Positions 23,719 to 32,286 of a stretch of DNA of 45,246 bases are shown piece by piece; within the stretch, counting starts at the first letter, position 1, and each line of letters opens with the position of its first letter. The notes beneath the pieces are model-generated. The model saw nothing but the letters and a program-made list of their open reading frames with translations. It was not told the DNA's origin and ran no database searches. The stretch is from an uncultured Bacillota bacterium. Its GTDB lineage: Bacteria > Bacillota > Dehalobacteriia > UBA4068 > UBA4997. The position numbers and the translations under genes were made by a program. The stretch lies in contig CAQWMM010000010.1 in assembly GCA_948907985.1 (NCBI GenBank), positions 1-45,246 of the forward strand, given 5' to 3'.

Positions 23719-23877
23719 TCAATCGACTATGCCGTTAGAGCCTGACAACAACAATAAAAAAGGTACGACAGCATAAAACAGCACAATACTTCCAGCTCCA
23801 ATACCAATCAAAGTAAAAGAAATATCGGCTATCCGTTCCAGACGACCAGGAACTTTTACAGAGTTATTTGTATTCAT
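23719..23877 (-). CDS. Small membrane protein
   Basis: A 52-residue product from the ATG at 23877 (MNTNNSVKVPGRLERIADIS, then a single TM and a short tail). A GTG-started frame from 23967 would add 30 basic residues encoded partly by a run of nine As and would follow the stop of the 23973 gene closely. Which start is used is unclear. Function unknown. Confidence 0.45.
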   Translation of the reverse strand: MNTNNSVKVPGRLERIADISFTLIGIGAGSIVLFYAVVPFLLLLSGSNGIVD

Positions 23878-23972
23878 TATCATATCTCTACCACAAAAAA
23901 ATTTTACATTATTATTATAATACTTTTCAAAGCCTTTGGCAATCCATTTTCGTTTTTTTTTGCTCACAACAA

Positions 23973-24878
23973 CTATTCCTGCGCGCCAAGCGTATATTCG
24001 TCCAGACGGTAATTATACTGCACCAGCACTTCATCATAAAAATCCGTATGACCATAAGCAAACGCCCCGTCAAAGGCCAGCGTATCATTATCCAGCCAGC
24101 GCAGATTATCAATATAACAGTAGGTTTCGTGATCGCTGCGAATATCCGCAAAGCGCCCGGCCCGGCCCTGCTGCGCCAACTGCACGGCCCAGGCAACTCT
24201 GGCCGTGCCTACCAGTTCGCTGCTGTAATAGCCGTCGATAAAATCCAAAACCACTACAAAGCTGCTTTTATAAGAAGCCAGCTCCACCGCCAGCAGCCGC
24301 CCATCCGGCGAGGGCAAAAGCTTTTGTACATAATTAAGCGGCTCATAAAAACCGGTATACTGTTCCAACTGGCCGTCCTTAATCCGCCAAATCTGGTTAT
24401 GGCTGCCATAATCTGAATAGTCGTTAAACAGCGTAAAAAATATACTACCGTCCGCCATATGGCACAAACGGGGATCATGAAAATCCTCCTGCAAAATATC
24501 CAGCGCAAAGGCCGCCGCATCCGCCAGCTTTGGCTCCTCACTCTGCAAAAAAGGCTGCAACGCCTTAACGGCCCGCGCCCGCTGCTCCGGATTATTATAC
24601 AACTCCACCAGCCGGTTAACAGCAATGTATTGATAATAGACGTCATCAGCCTGCAAAGCGGCAAAAAGCTTTTCCGGCTGCTCCGCCGGGGAAAAGTCAT
24701 CATCCAGCGCCAACAGCTCCGGCGAGAGCGCACGCAGATAAAAGTCATTATCACCCTGTTTAAGTTCATTCATCGCCCAGGCCAGTGATGAACAGGACAA
24801 CACCAGCGCCAGCGCCAAAACCGCCGCCAGCCCCTTATACCAATTCAGCCAATCAGACCGGCGCGCTGTTATAGGCAT
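23973..24878 (-). CDS. Exported/membrane-anchored protein coupled to a sigma-like gene
   Basis: A 301-residue protein with an N-terminal hydrophobic segment (about 16-36, LAAVLALALVLSCSSLAWA) and an extracytoplasmic body. Residues 65-130 look like HEAT-type helices (EQPEKLFAALQADDV, QRARAVKALQPFLQSEEPKLADAAAFAL). The C-terminal part has beta-propeller-like repeats (LCHMADGSIFFTLFND, LLPSPDGRLLAVEL, DNLRWLDNDTLAFDG). It overlaps the sigma-like gene by 26 bases, a layout typical of a sigma factor and its membrane-bound partner. The ATG has only a weak ribosome site, so it probably depends on coupling. Its last 90 bp exist again at 22967-23060. Confidence 0.65.
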   Translation of the reverse strand: MPITARRSDWLNWYKGLAAVLALALVLSCSSLAWAMNELKQGDNDFYLRALSPELLALDDDFSPAEQPEKLFAALQADDVYYQYIAVNRLVELYNNPEQRARAVKALQPFLQSEEPKLADAAAFALDILQEDFHDPRLCHMADGSIFFTLFNDYSDYGSHNQIWRIKDGQLEQYTGFYEPLNYVQKLLPSPDGRLLAVELASYKSSFVVVLDFIDGYYSSELVGTARVAWAVQLAQQGRAGRFADIRSDHETYCYIDNLRWLDNDTLAFDGAFAYGHTDFYDEVLVQYNYRLDEYTLGAQE

Positions 24879-25122
24879 ATCTCTTCAGCGCCAAATTGCG
24901 TATCACTTTCAGCAAAAAGGCCGCCAACTTTTGCGGGCGCTGCGGCGGTATCAGCTGCCAAAGCTGAAAATATGCGTCGTTCAGGCACTCGCTGACGTCA
25001 TCCGGCGCTGCCAAAATATTATGCGCCACCTGCCGGCCCAGTTGATCATACTTCATTTTTAACTCGGCCAGGCCCGCCTCCTGCCGCTGCCACAGCAAAG
25101 CCACAATTTCCTCGTCCTCCAC
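24853..25122 (-). CDS. Sigma-70 family protein containing only region 2
   Basis: An 89-residue product from GTG at 25122 (behind AGGAGAG; ATG at 25143 is an alternative). It matches region 2 of Clostridial ECF-like sigma factors: EDEEIVALLWQRQEAGLAEL, DDVSECLNDAYFQLWQLIPPQRPQKLAAFL and VIRNLALKRYAYN. It then stops, whereas full-length relatives continue with a linker and region 4. Either an internal deletion fused it to the following membrane-protein gene, or it has evolved a reduced role. Without region 4 it should not read a -35 box. Confidence 0.7.
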   Translation of the reverse strand: MEDEEIVALLWQRQEAGLAELKMKYDQLGRQVAHNILAAPDDVSECLNDAYFQLWQLIPPQRPQKLAAFLLKVIRNLALKRYAYNSAPV

Positions 25123-25216
25123 AAACTCATCTCTCCTCTCCATTGCTTAATTTGCTTACCTATATATTAAGTACGCTTTTGAGCGGCAATATTACAAAAT
25201 TTTTTCAACAATCAGC

Positions 25217-25245
25217 TTGCCAGAGCAACAAATTATGTTTATAAT
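25217..25245 (+). promoter_or_regulatory. Promoter of the AlkD-like gene
   Basis: TTGCCA (25217-25222), 17 bp, TATAAT (25240-25245). Confidence 0.65.
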
Positions 25246-25276
25246 TAAGTATACTAAATCACGAAAGGAGCTTTTT

Positions 25277-25984
25277 ATGCCGGAAGAAAAAACAATGGAT
25301 TTTGCTTGGGTGCGCCAGTTTTTATCGGACAATGCCGAGGCAGATTATCAGAAGTTTTCCGCCGGGCTGGTACCCGGCTGCGATAATATGCTGGGGGTAC
25401 GCATACCCAAACTGCGCCTGCTGGCCAAACAAATCTGCCGGCAGGACTTCCGCGCTTTTCTGCAAGCCAAACCCGACGAATATTTTGAGGAGATTATGCT
25501 GCAAGGGCTGGTGCTGGCCAGCGCCAAAATGCCTATGGACGAGCGTTTGCAGTGGCTGGCGGGATTTTTGCCGCAAATTGCCAACTGGTCAATCTGCGAC
25601 TGCACCTGCACCACCTTTAACCTGAAAAAGCCGCAGGACGCCCGGCAGATGTACTCCTTTTTACTGCCATACGCGAACAGCCCCCTGCCCTTTGCCCGCC
25701 GCTTTGTGCTGGTTATGCTGCTGGCGCATTATTTGCAGCCGGACTATCTGACAGATATTCTGCGCCTGATAGAGGAGATTGCGGGCGGCGAATACTATGT
25801 GGATATGGCCAAGGCCTGGCTGCTCTCCACCCTGTTTGTCAAATATCGTGAGGAGGGGCTGGCTTATCTGCGGCAAAGCCGGCTGGACGATTTTACCTAT
25901 AACAAATCCCTGCAAAAGATTTTAGAATCCCGGCGCATGCTGCCGGAGGATAAAGAATTGATCCGCTCGCTCAAAAGGAAATAA
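25277..25984 (+). CDS. AlkD-like DNA alkylation repair protein
   Basis: A 235-residue all-helical protein of the HEAT-repeat DNA alkylation repair family. Typical parts are LGVRIPKLRLLAKQI near 38, EEIMLQGLVLA near 72, and the conserved NWSICDCTC near 105 in place of the usual NWDxCD. AlkD enzymes excise N3- and N7-alkylpurines; many Clostridial members are not tested. The start is ATG at 25277 behind AAAGGAG. Confidence 0.82.
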   Translation: MPEEKTMDFAWVRQFLSDNAEADYQKFSAGLVPGCDNMLGVRIPKLRLLAKQICRQDFRAFLQAKPDEYFEEIMLQGLVLASAKMPMDERLQWLAGFLPQIANWSICDCTCTTFNLKKPQDARQMYSFLLPYANSPLPFARRFVLVMLLAHYLQPDYLTDILRLIEEIAGGEYYVDMAKAWLLSTLFVKYREEGLAYLRQSRLDDFTYNKSLQKILESRRMLPEDKELIRSLKRK

Positions 25985-26000
25985 ACGCAAAGGAAACAAT

Positions 26001-26041
26001 CGCCGCCGTTTTCAACGGGAACGGCGGCGCACTGTTGCTTT
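26001..26041 (+). terminator. Terminator with the conserved 23-bp tail, copy 2
   Basis: CGCCGCCGTT (26001-26010) pairs with AACGGCGGCG (26020-26029). Bases 26019-26041 are identical to 21147-21169. Confidence 0.75.
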
Positions 26042-26047
26042 GCTTAA

Positions 26048-26086
26048 TAAAAGCGGCCAACCGATTTTTTCGGCAGACCGCTTTTT
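26048..26086 (-). terminator. Terminator of thyX
   Basis: AAAAGCGG pairs with CCGCTTTTT, with an inner CCG/CGG. T-rich on both sides, ten bases from the thyX stop. Confidence 0.75.
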
Positions 26087-26095
26087 AATTTGTTT

Positions 26096-26776
26096 TTACC
26101 GTTCCAGAACATTAGAGCAGCGCCCACAGCTCATCGCGCCCTCAAAGCAGATACCGATACTGTCGCAGGTGGGACCGGCCTTGGCGAAAAGCAGCGGCGC
26201 CACCTGCCGAACCTCGGCCAACATAGCGTTGGCCAGCGCGCGGATTTCCCACTGGGCGCGCTGGCAGCAGCGCAGTTCAAAAAAATGCCACAAACTGCGC
26301 ACGTTCATAGTCAGCACCAGACTGGTAGAGGCCGCGTTGGGCAGCACAAAACGCGCGTCCTCCGCCGGAACCCCCGCCGCCAACAGCTTTTCATAAACCT
26401 GCTGCGCCGCCGCCATCGCCGCGTCAAACTCTGCGGCAAGCTCCGGCTTAGCGGCAATTTTGGGCGGCGTTACATAGTCAAATTGCTTTTCCTTAACATA
26501 ACGCTGGGATTTTTGCGAATACGAAGCGCCAATCCGGTGGCGCACCAGCTGATGAGAACAGGCGCGGCTGATACCGTCGATCGCGAAAGTGAAACTAACG
26601 TGTTCCATAGGGCTTTCATGCCCCAGAGAAACCAGCTTGCGCACAAAGGCGCTCACCTTATCCGGCGTAAAATCCTGCAAAAGCTCGTCTGCCGCCTTGG
26701 CAGAATAGCAAAGCCTGGCCGCCGCCGCCACCAAACGCTCCGGCTCCGGCGTATGTTCCAGCAAAATAACTTTCAT
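26096..26776 (-). CDS. thyX: Flavin-dependent thymidylate synthase
   Basis: A 226-residue ThyX, which methylates dUMP with methylene-tetrahydrofolate and FADH2. The ThyX motif is RHRIGASYSQKSQRY near 79-93. HESPMEHVSFTF near 53 and LVLTMNVRSLWHFFELRCCQRAQWEIR in the C-terminal half are also diagnostic. GGAGG precedes the ATG. It lies in a cysS-mrnC-thyX cluster common in Clostridia. Confidence 0.95.
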   Translation of the reverse strand: MKVILLEHTPEPERLVAAAARLCYSAKAADELLQDFTPDKVSAFVRKLVSLGHESPMEHVSFTFAIDGISRACSHQLVRHRIGASYSQKSQRYVKEKQFDYVTPPKIAAKPELAAEFDAAMAAAQQVYEKLLAAGVPAEDARFVLPNAASTSLVLTMNVRSLWHFFELRCCQRAQWEIRALANAMLAEVRQVAPLLFAKAGPTCDSIGICFEGAMSCGRCSNVLER

Positions 26777-26805
26777 AAAAAATCCTCCGTTACAGGCGAA
26801 ATTAT

Positions 26806-27219
26806 CTATTGCAAGAACTCCTCGTTCTCACTGCGGATTCGCCAAAGCTCCTTAAAGCAATCGTCCAGGCGTTCCCAATCGCCGTTGAGGTACCAATACC
26901 CCACCAGCGCCTCCATACCGGTGGCCAAACGATAATTGGCCACCGTCGCCCCTTTGGGTATGTGCATACCCTTAGCGTTGCGCCCGCGCCGCAAAACCGT
27001 TTCCTCCGCCGGGTTCAGCGTGGGCTGAATCCGGTGGGCAAGCTGGGCCTGAGTGGTGGCGCAAACCAGTTCCACAGCGTTTTTATGCAAATCATCAACC
27101 CGGCGCAAGCCCTGCCCCAGCAGAAAATTGCGCACCACCATCTCGTAATAACCATCTCCAATATAAGCCAGGGTTAAGGCTGGCAGCAGCTCCGGCTGAT
27201 CACTCAAATATTTATCCAT
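26806..27219 (-). CDS. mrnC: Mini-ribonuclease III
   Basis: A 137-residue RNase III catalytic domain without dsRBD, which in Firmicutes matures 23S rRNA. Motifs are LTLAYIGDGYYEMVVRNFLL near 17 with the catalytic Asp/Glu, RRGRNAKGMHIPKGA, and TGMEALVGYWYL. It lies between thyX and cysS in its conserved place. Confidence 0.95.
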   Translation of the reverse strand: MDKYLSDQPELLPALTLAYIGDGYYEMVVRNFLLGQGLRRVDDLHKNAVELVCATTQAQLAHRIQPTLNPAEETVLRRGRNAKGMHIPKGATVANYRLATGMEALVGYWYLNGDWERLDDCFKELWRIRSENEEFLQ

Positions 27220-27312
27220 TTTTTTCGTTCCTATCTTTTTTCGTTCAATTTGTTTGGTATCTTGGTTACATTTTCCCGGCGTACCTGCTGCAATATTGGC
27301 AAAAATATGCGT

Positions 27313-28728
27313 TTAAATATATTTCCAGCGCACTGCGTCGGCGCCGTCTTCCAGGGCAATACCACAATCCTTTAAAGCGTTGCGGATATAATCGGCAGCG
27401 GCCCAGTCTTTCTTTTGCCGGGCCTGCTGGCGCACCTCAATCAGCAGCTCCATCAGCCGGCCCACCATTTCATCATTGCCCGCCAGCGCATTAACTGCCT
27501 GGGGTTTAACGCAGGCAATCACGCCGTCCAAATCCTCCAGCAGCTGAAGACTCTCGGCCAGCGCCGCCGCGTCTGCCTGCCGGGCATAAGTGTTAACCGC
27601 CTTGGTAAAATCGAAAATCGCGGCAATGGCCAACGCCGTATTAAAATCATCATCCATCGCCGCCGCAAAATCCCGGCGCAAAACCGCCGCCGCCTGCCGC
27701 AAAGCCTCGCCGGCCGCCGCTTCCGCCTCGCCGGGCTGCTCTGTCAACTCCTGCAAAAGCTTATAAGCATTGCGAATCCGCCCCAAACTCTTGGCCGCGA
27801 TATGCAGCTTTTCGTCGTCAAAATCAATGGGACTGCGATAATGGGTGTTCAGCAAATAAAAACGGACCACATCGCCGGGGAATTTCTCCAAAATCTCGCG
27901 CAGCAAAAAGAAATTGCCCAAAGACTTGCTCATTTTTTCGTCATTCACCGTAATAAAGCCATTATGCAGCCAATAGCGGGCAAACGGGCAGCCGGTGGCC
28001 GCCTCGGCCTGAGCAATCTCGTTTTCATGGTGCGGGAAAATCAAATCAGCGCCGCCGCCATGAATATCAAAATTATCCCCCAGATATTCCCGGCTCATCA
28101 CCGAACATTCAATGTGCCAGCCGGGCCGGCCCTGGCCCCAAGGGCTGTCCCAGCTTGGCTCGTCCGGCTTGGCGGCTTTCCACAGGGCAAAATCCATGGG
28201 GTGGCGTTTCTGCTCGCCCACCTTAACTCTGGCCCCGGCCAGCATATCCTCCAAATCACGGCCGGAGAGCTTGCCATAATCCTTAAACTTCTCCACCGCA
28301 AAATACACGTCGCCGTCAACCGCATAAGCCGCGCCATTGGCAATCAATCTTTCCACCAGAGCAATAATCTGCGGCATATGCTCGGTAACTCTGGGGTGAA
28401 CGTCGGCCTTAAGCACGTTCAGCGCGCGCACATCCTCAAAATAAGCGGCAATATATTTTTCGGCCACCGCCTGGGCGCTGATGCCCTCTTCCTGCGCCCG
28501 GTTGATAATTTTATCGTCAACATCGGTAAAATTCTGCACATAAGTAACATCATAACCAGCGTATTGGAAATAACGGCGAATCGTATCAAAAACTACGATT
28601 GGGCGGGCGTTGCCCAAATGAATATAATTATAAACTGTTGGGCCGCAAACATACATCGACACCTTGCCGGTGTCGCGCGGCACAAAATCCACCTTGCGCC
28701 CGTCCATCGTATTGTAAACCTGAATCAT
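27313..28728 (-). CDS. cysS: Cysteinyl-tRNA synthetase
   Basis: A 471-residue class I synthetase. It has the HIGH-type motif YIHLGNARP near 35, zinc ligands in MYVCGPTVY and WHIECSVM with the later HHENE, and KMSKS in NDEKMSKSLGNF. The tRNA-binding helical C-terminus is full length. The start MIQVYN (28728) has AAGGAG upstream, three codons inside the longest frame. Confidence 0.97.
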   Translation of the reverse strand: MIQVYNTMDGRKVDFVPRDTGKVSMYVCGPTVYNYIHLGNARPIVVFDTIRRYFQYAGYDVTYVQNFTDVDDKIINRAQEEGISAQAVAEKYIAAYFEDVRALNVLKADVHPRVTEHMPQIIALVERLIANGAAYAVDGDVYFAVEKFKDYGKLSGRDLEDMLAGARVKVGEQKRHPMDFALWKAAKPDEPSWDSPWGQGRPGWHIECSVMSREYLGDNFDIHGGGADLIFPHHENEIAQAEAATGCPFARYWLHNGFITVNDEKMSKSLGNFFLLREILEKFPGDVVRFYLLNTHYRSPIDFDDEKLHIAAKSLGRIRNAYKLLQELTEQPGEAEAAAGEALRQAAAVLRRDFAAAMDDDFNTALAIAAIFDFTKAVNTYARQADAAALAESLQLLEDLDGVIACVKPQAVNALAGNDEMVGRLMELLIEVRQQARQKKDWAAADYIRNALKDCGIALEDGADAVRWKYI

Positions 28729-28770
28729 TGGCAACACTCCTTAGCGAACACTTTTTATTTGTATCGTATG

Positions 28771-28799
28771 ATTATATCACAAACGCGGCTCTAAGGCAA
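28771..28799 (-). promoter_or_regulatory. Promoter of cysS
   Basis: On the minus strand TTGCCT (28794-28799), 17 bp, TATAAT (28771-28776), overlapping the end of the upstream gene. No T-box leader fits in the 40-base gap. Confidence 0.75.
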
Positions 28800-29717
28800 G
28801 TCATTCAGCAAAATATCCGCCTGACGCACCCTCGCCCAGCTAAAAGAGGCCAGCAAATCCCGGGGGCTGCACGGACGCGGCTCGGTCTGCAAACCGGCCA
28901 GCCAGGCCAGGCCGCCAATCAGCTGGGGCGCGGTGCAGGTTTGGCGCAGGCTACCCAAATCCAGGCTGGCGTCGCGCTTGGCCAAACGCTTGCCGTCCGC
29001 CGCCAAAAGCAGCGGCACATGGCAATAGCTGGGCGGCGGATAGCCCAAAACCCGGTGCAGCCAAATCTGGCGGGGAGCGGAATTTAACAAATCCCGACCA
29101 CGCACCACCCGGTTAACCCCCATTGCCGCGTCGTCAGCCACCACCGCCAGCTGATACGCGAAAACGCCGTCGGAGCGTCTGATGATAAAATCGCCGCAGT
29201 CTGCCGCCAAATTCTCGCTGTATTCGCCAAAATTGCCGTCCCGCAAACCAACCCGTTCCGCCGGAACTTTAATCCGCCAAGCGGCGGCCAGGCCCTGGCT
29301 TAGGCGTTCTTGCTGCTCGGCAAATGATAGATTACGGCAGGGGCAAACCTCGGCCGCAGAATTTTCGCCCAAATGCGGGGCCAGGGCGGCCAAACGCTGC
29401 GCCCGGCTGCAAAAACAGGGATAGACCAGCCCCGCCGCATCCAGCCTGGCAAAGACCGCCTGATAATAACCGGTGCGCCGGCTTTGGCAATATTCCGGCT
29501 TTAATCCGCCCTCGTCCCAGTCCAGCCCAAGCCACTGCAAATCATCCACCAGCTGCGCCGCTTTTTCCCAAGAACAGCGCTGCTGGTCCAAGTCCTCGAT
29601 ACGCAAAATCAGCCGGCCTTTGCTGCTGCGCACATCCAGCCAAACCAAAAGGGCCGTAAAAACATTGCCCAGGTGCATCCGGCCGCTGGGCGAGGGCGCA
29701 AAACGTCCCACAAGCAA
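28791..29717 (-). CDS. gluQ: Glutamyl-queuosine tRNA(Asp) synthetase
   Basis: A 308-residue truncated GluRS-like enzyme that attaches glutamate to queuosine of tRNA-Asp. It has GRFAPSPSGRMHLGN at the start, LRIEDLDQQR, zinc ligands YPCFCSRAQ and EVCPCRNL, VVRGRDLL and the KRLAKRD signature. The anticodon-binding domain of true GluRS is absent, as the family requires. The start is TTG at 29717 behind GGAGG. Confidence 0.92.
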   Translation of the reverse strand: MLVGRFAPSPSGRMHLGNVFTALLVWLDVRSSKGRLILRIEDLDQQRCSWEKAAQLVDDLQWLGLDWDEGGLKPEYCQSRRTGYYQAVFARLDAAGLVYPCFCSRAQRLAALAPHLGENSAAEVCPCRNLSFAEQQERLSQGLAAAWRIKVPAERVGLRDGNFGEYSENLAADCGDFIIRRSDGVFAYQLAVVADDAAMGVNRVVRGRDLLNSAPRQIWLHRVLGYPPPSYCHVPLLLAADGKRLAKRDASLDLGSLRQTCTAPQLIGGLAWLAGLQTEPRPCSPRDLLASFSWARVRQADILLNDLP

Positions 29718-29741
29718 ACCACCACCTCCTTACTGAAAATA

Positions 29742-29777
29742 AAAAGAACAGCCCCCAAACGGAAACTGCTCTTTGCT
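29742..29777 (-). terminator. Terminator of the YbjQ-family gene
   Basis: AAAGAACAG pairs with CTGCTCTTT (one wobble); a T-rich tail follows on the minus strand. Confidence 0.7.
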
Positions 29778-29828
29778 TAACAAATCGTTTTATAAGTTAT
29801 ATGAGTATTACCAGCATATAAAGCGTGT

Positions 29829-30140
29829 TCATGCAAACCGAACAGCCGTACCGTAGGCCATAACCTCGGCGGCTCCCTGCATCACCGCGGCCGACGCATA
29901 GCGGACATTCACAACCGCGTCCGCCCCCAAAGCTTCGGCCTCCGCCACCATTCGTTTAGTTGCCAGCGCTCTGGCTTCGTTCATCATATCGGTATAAGCT
30001 TTAAGCTCTCCGCCCACCAGGGTTTTGAACCCCTGCGTAATATCGCGGCCAATATTTTTGGATTGAATGGTGCTGCCCTTAACCAGCCCCAACATCTCCA
30101 ACTTTTTCCCCTCGATATAATCTGTCTTTACCAAAATCAT
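29829..30140 (-). CDS. YbjQ/UPF0145 family protein
   Basis: A 103-residue protein of the YbjQ (heavy-metal-binding-like, pentameric) family. Typical segments are GLVKGSTIQSKNIGRDITQGFKTLVGGELKAYTDMM, then EALGADAVVNVRYAS and EVMAYGTAVRF. Function unknown. The start is ATG at 30140 with AAGGAG upstream. Confidence 0.88.
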   Translation of the reverse strand: MILVKTDYIEGKKLEMLGLVKGSTIQSKNIGRDITQGFKTLVGGELKAYTDMMNEARALATKRMVAEAEALGADAVVNVRYASAAVMQGAAEVMAYGTAVRFA

Positions 30141-30175
30141 CCTGTCTATCACTCCTTATTCAAGATACTACACAC

Positions 30176-30427
30176 TCAATATTGGTCAAGATCATCCTCT
30201 TCGCCGCTGCCGATCTCTTTGATACGCTCCCACAACACAAAAATACTAACGCCGCAACCGCCGAGAATTAAAACGCCGAACAGAACAAACAGCACGTTTA
30301 AACCGTTAAACGCATAATCAACCGTTGCTATTAACAAAAAAGCCAACAAATACCAGATAAGCGCAATCAGCAGCAAAACGGTTATGATCACCGGCGCTAA
30401 AAGCTTGCGCCAATACTTCTTTACCAC
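30176..30427 (-). CDS. Small two-TM membrane protein
   Basis: An 83-residue protein started by GTG at 30427 behind GGGAGG. Two hydrophobic segments (about 11-33 and 40-63) are followed by a charged, acidic tail (ERIKEIGSGEEDDLDQY). No family recognised. It lies between ybjQ and the glycosidase gene on the same strand. Confidence 0.65.
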   Translation of the reverse strand: MVKKYWRKLLAPVIITVLLLIALIWYLLAFLLIATVDYAFNGLNVLFVLFGVLILGGCGVSIFVLWERIKEIGSGEEDDLDQY

Positions 30428-30460
30428 AATTATACACCTCCCGGCCTGATAAGTCAAGCT

Positions 30461-32170
30461 TTAAACCGCCCCTTGAGTGATAGTTACGGTTTTGCTGGCG
30501 TTATCCCACTGCACCTGACACTGCAAAGCCTCGGCCACTGCCCGCAGCGGCAGCATGGTACGGCCGCCGACTGAAACCGCCGGCACATCCAACGTTTTGG
30601 TCTGCGCGCCCACCTGCATAGTTTTAGAATCCAGGGTCAGCTTTATAGTTACATCGCCGCGCCGCGCGTCAATCTTGCGGTCGGCATAATTCACCGTCGC
30701 GCCCAACTCCTGAAAGATTATGCGCATGGGCAGCATCACCCGGCCCGCCTCAATGTAAGGCTGCTGGTCAAAGGTCAGCTGTTTGCCGTTGACAAAAACG
30801 CGCAGCTCTCCGGTGGTGTTGGGCGGGATTGCCGGATTAGTCTGATTATTGTTTATGTTATTGCCGCCCGGCTGTTGGCTTGGGGTATTGTCCGGCGCTG
30901 GCGGGTTGGTGCTAACCGGCTGGGAACCGTTATTTTCCGCCCCGGTATAAGCCTGTTTGATTACCCGCTGCAAAGCCGGGCTGCCGCTGATTGAGCCATA
31001 GCGGAAGTGAATAGTACCGGAAACTCCCGCCTTAGCGCCGCAGGCGGCGATCTGACGCGTAATTTCCGCACCGTCATACCAGGGACTGTCAGCGGCCTTG
31101 GCCTCCAACGTTTTATAATCCGCCAGACCGATATAAAGCTTAACGTCAGTGCCGCTCACCACGCCGGCCCACCAATCCAAAAGCGCGGTAAAATCAGCGG
31201 TTTTGTGGCCGGCCTCCCAATAAATCTGCGGCGCAATATAATCCAGCCAACCGGCCTTAACCCAGCCGCGGCTGTCCGCATACATATTATAATAGGAAGA
31301 ATAAGTACTGGTGGTGGCGCTGCCCGCCGGGTTTAAGGTGTTGCTGGCCCAAATGCCCGCTGGGCTGATGCCAAACTCCACATCGGCCCGCGCTTTATGC
31401 AGAGCCTCGTCCAGCCCCTGCACCAGCAAATCCACATTATGCCGCCGCCAATCGCTAATATCCGCATAGCCGCCGCCCTGCGCCGCAAATTCCTTAGCGT
31501 CGTCAAAATCGGTGCCGGGATAAAAATAATCGTCCATATGCACGCCGTCAATGGCATATTTCTGTACCATTTCCACCGCGCCGTCAATCACCAGCTGGCG
31601 CACCTCGGCCAGCGCCGGGTTGAAATAATAATTATCCTTGTAGACCACCGTCCACTCCGGATGTTTTTTGGCCGGCGAATCCGCCGCCAGCTTATCCCAC
31701 TCCGCCGCCGTTTTGGTAATCCGATAAGGGTTAATCCAGGCGTGCAGCTCCATACCGCGCTGGTGCGCGCCCTCCACCCAATAGGCCAGAGGATCAAAGG
31801 CCGAATTTGGCGCAACCCCCTGCTGGCCGGTTAAATAAATACTCCAGGGAAAAATTTCTGATTGATAAAGAGCGTCCGCACAGGGGCGCACCTGCAAAAA
31901 TACCGCATTAAAACCGCAGGCCGCCGCGCCGTCCAAAATCGCGTCCGCCTGTTTGCGCAGTTCTGCCGCCGATGTGGTGGGCGCTTTGGGGTAATCCAAA
32001 TTAATCACGCTGGAAACCCACACGCCCCGCAGCTCCTCCCCAGCCGCCGGCTGGCTGACCGCAGCCTCCGCCTCGTCCGTCTGCCAGCTGGGCAAAAGCG
32101 GCAGCGCCAAACCAAAGGCCAAAATCGCAAAGGCCGCCAGCATTAACAGCCTGCTGAAAAATTTTGCCAA
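30461..32170 (-). CDS. GHL10-type glycoside hydrolase with copper-amine-oxidase-like domain
   Basis: A 569-residue exported protein. After a signal peptide (about 1-38) it has a GHL10/DUF187 TIM barrel: ELRGVWVSSVINLDYP, GFNAVFLQVRPCADALY, ELHAWINPYRI, IDGVHMDDYFYP with the acidic pair, and LDYIAPQIYWE. A Pro/Asn-rich linker (about 425-455) leads to a Cu_amine_oxidN1-like domain (about 460-569) with MLPMRIIFQELGATV and MLPLRAVAEALQCQV. The family acts on cell-wall or spore-wall glycans. The start is TTG at 32170 behind CAGGAGAGG. Confidence 0.88.
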   Translation of the reverse strand: MAKFFSRLLMLAAFAILAFGLALPLLPSWQTDEAEAAVSQPAAGEELRGVWVSSVINLDYPKAPTTSAAELRKQADAILDGAAACGFNAVFLQVRPCADALYQSEIFPWSIYLTGQQGVAPNSAFDPLAYWVEGAHQRGMELHAWINPYRITKTAAEWDKLAADSPAKKHPEWTVVYKDNYYFNPALAEVRQLVIDGAVEMVQKYAIDGVHMDDYFYPGTDFDDAKEFAAQGGGYADISDWRRHNVDLLVQGLDEALHKARADVEFGISPAGIWASNTLNPAGSATTSTYSSYYNMYADSRGWVKAGWLDYIAPQIYWEAGHKTADFTALLDWWAGVVSGTDVKLYIGLADYKTLEAKAADSPWYDGAEITRQIAACGAKAGVSGTIHFRYGSISGSPALQRVIKQAYTGAENNGSQPVSTNPPAPDNTPSQQPGGNNINNNQTNPAIPPNTTGELRVFVNGKQLTFDQQPYIEAGRVMLPMRIIFQELGATVNYADRKIDARRGDVTIKLTLDSKTMQVGAQTKTLDVPAVSVGGRTMLPLRAVAEALQCQVQWDNASKTVTITQGAV

Positions 32171-32286
32171 AAGAATCCTCTCCTGTCTATACTCTAAATA
32201 CTTCACATCATAGACTTCACATTACATTTTTTATATTATATCATATATTTAACAGCTTTTCCACTAAAATTTATCGGCAATTTTTA

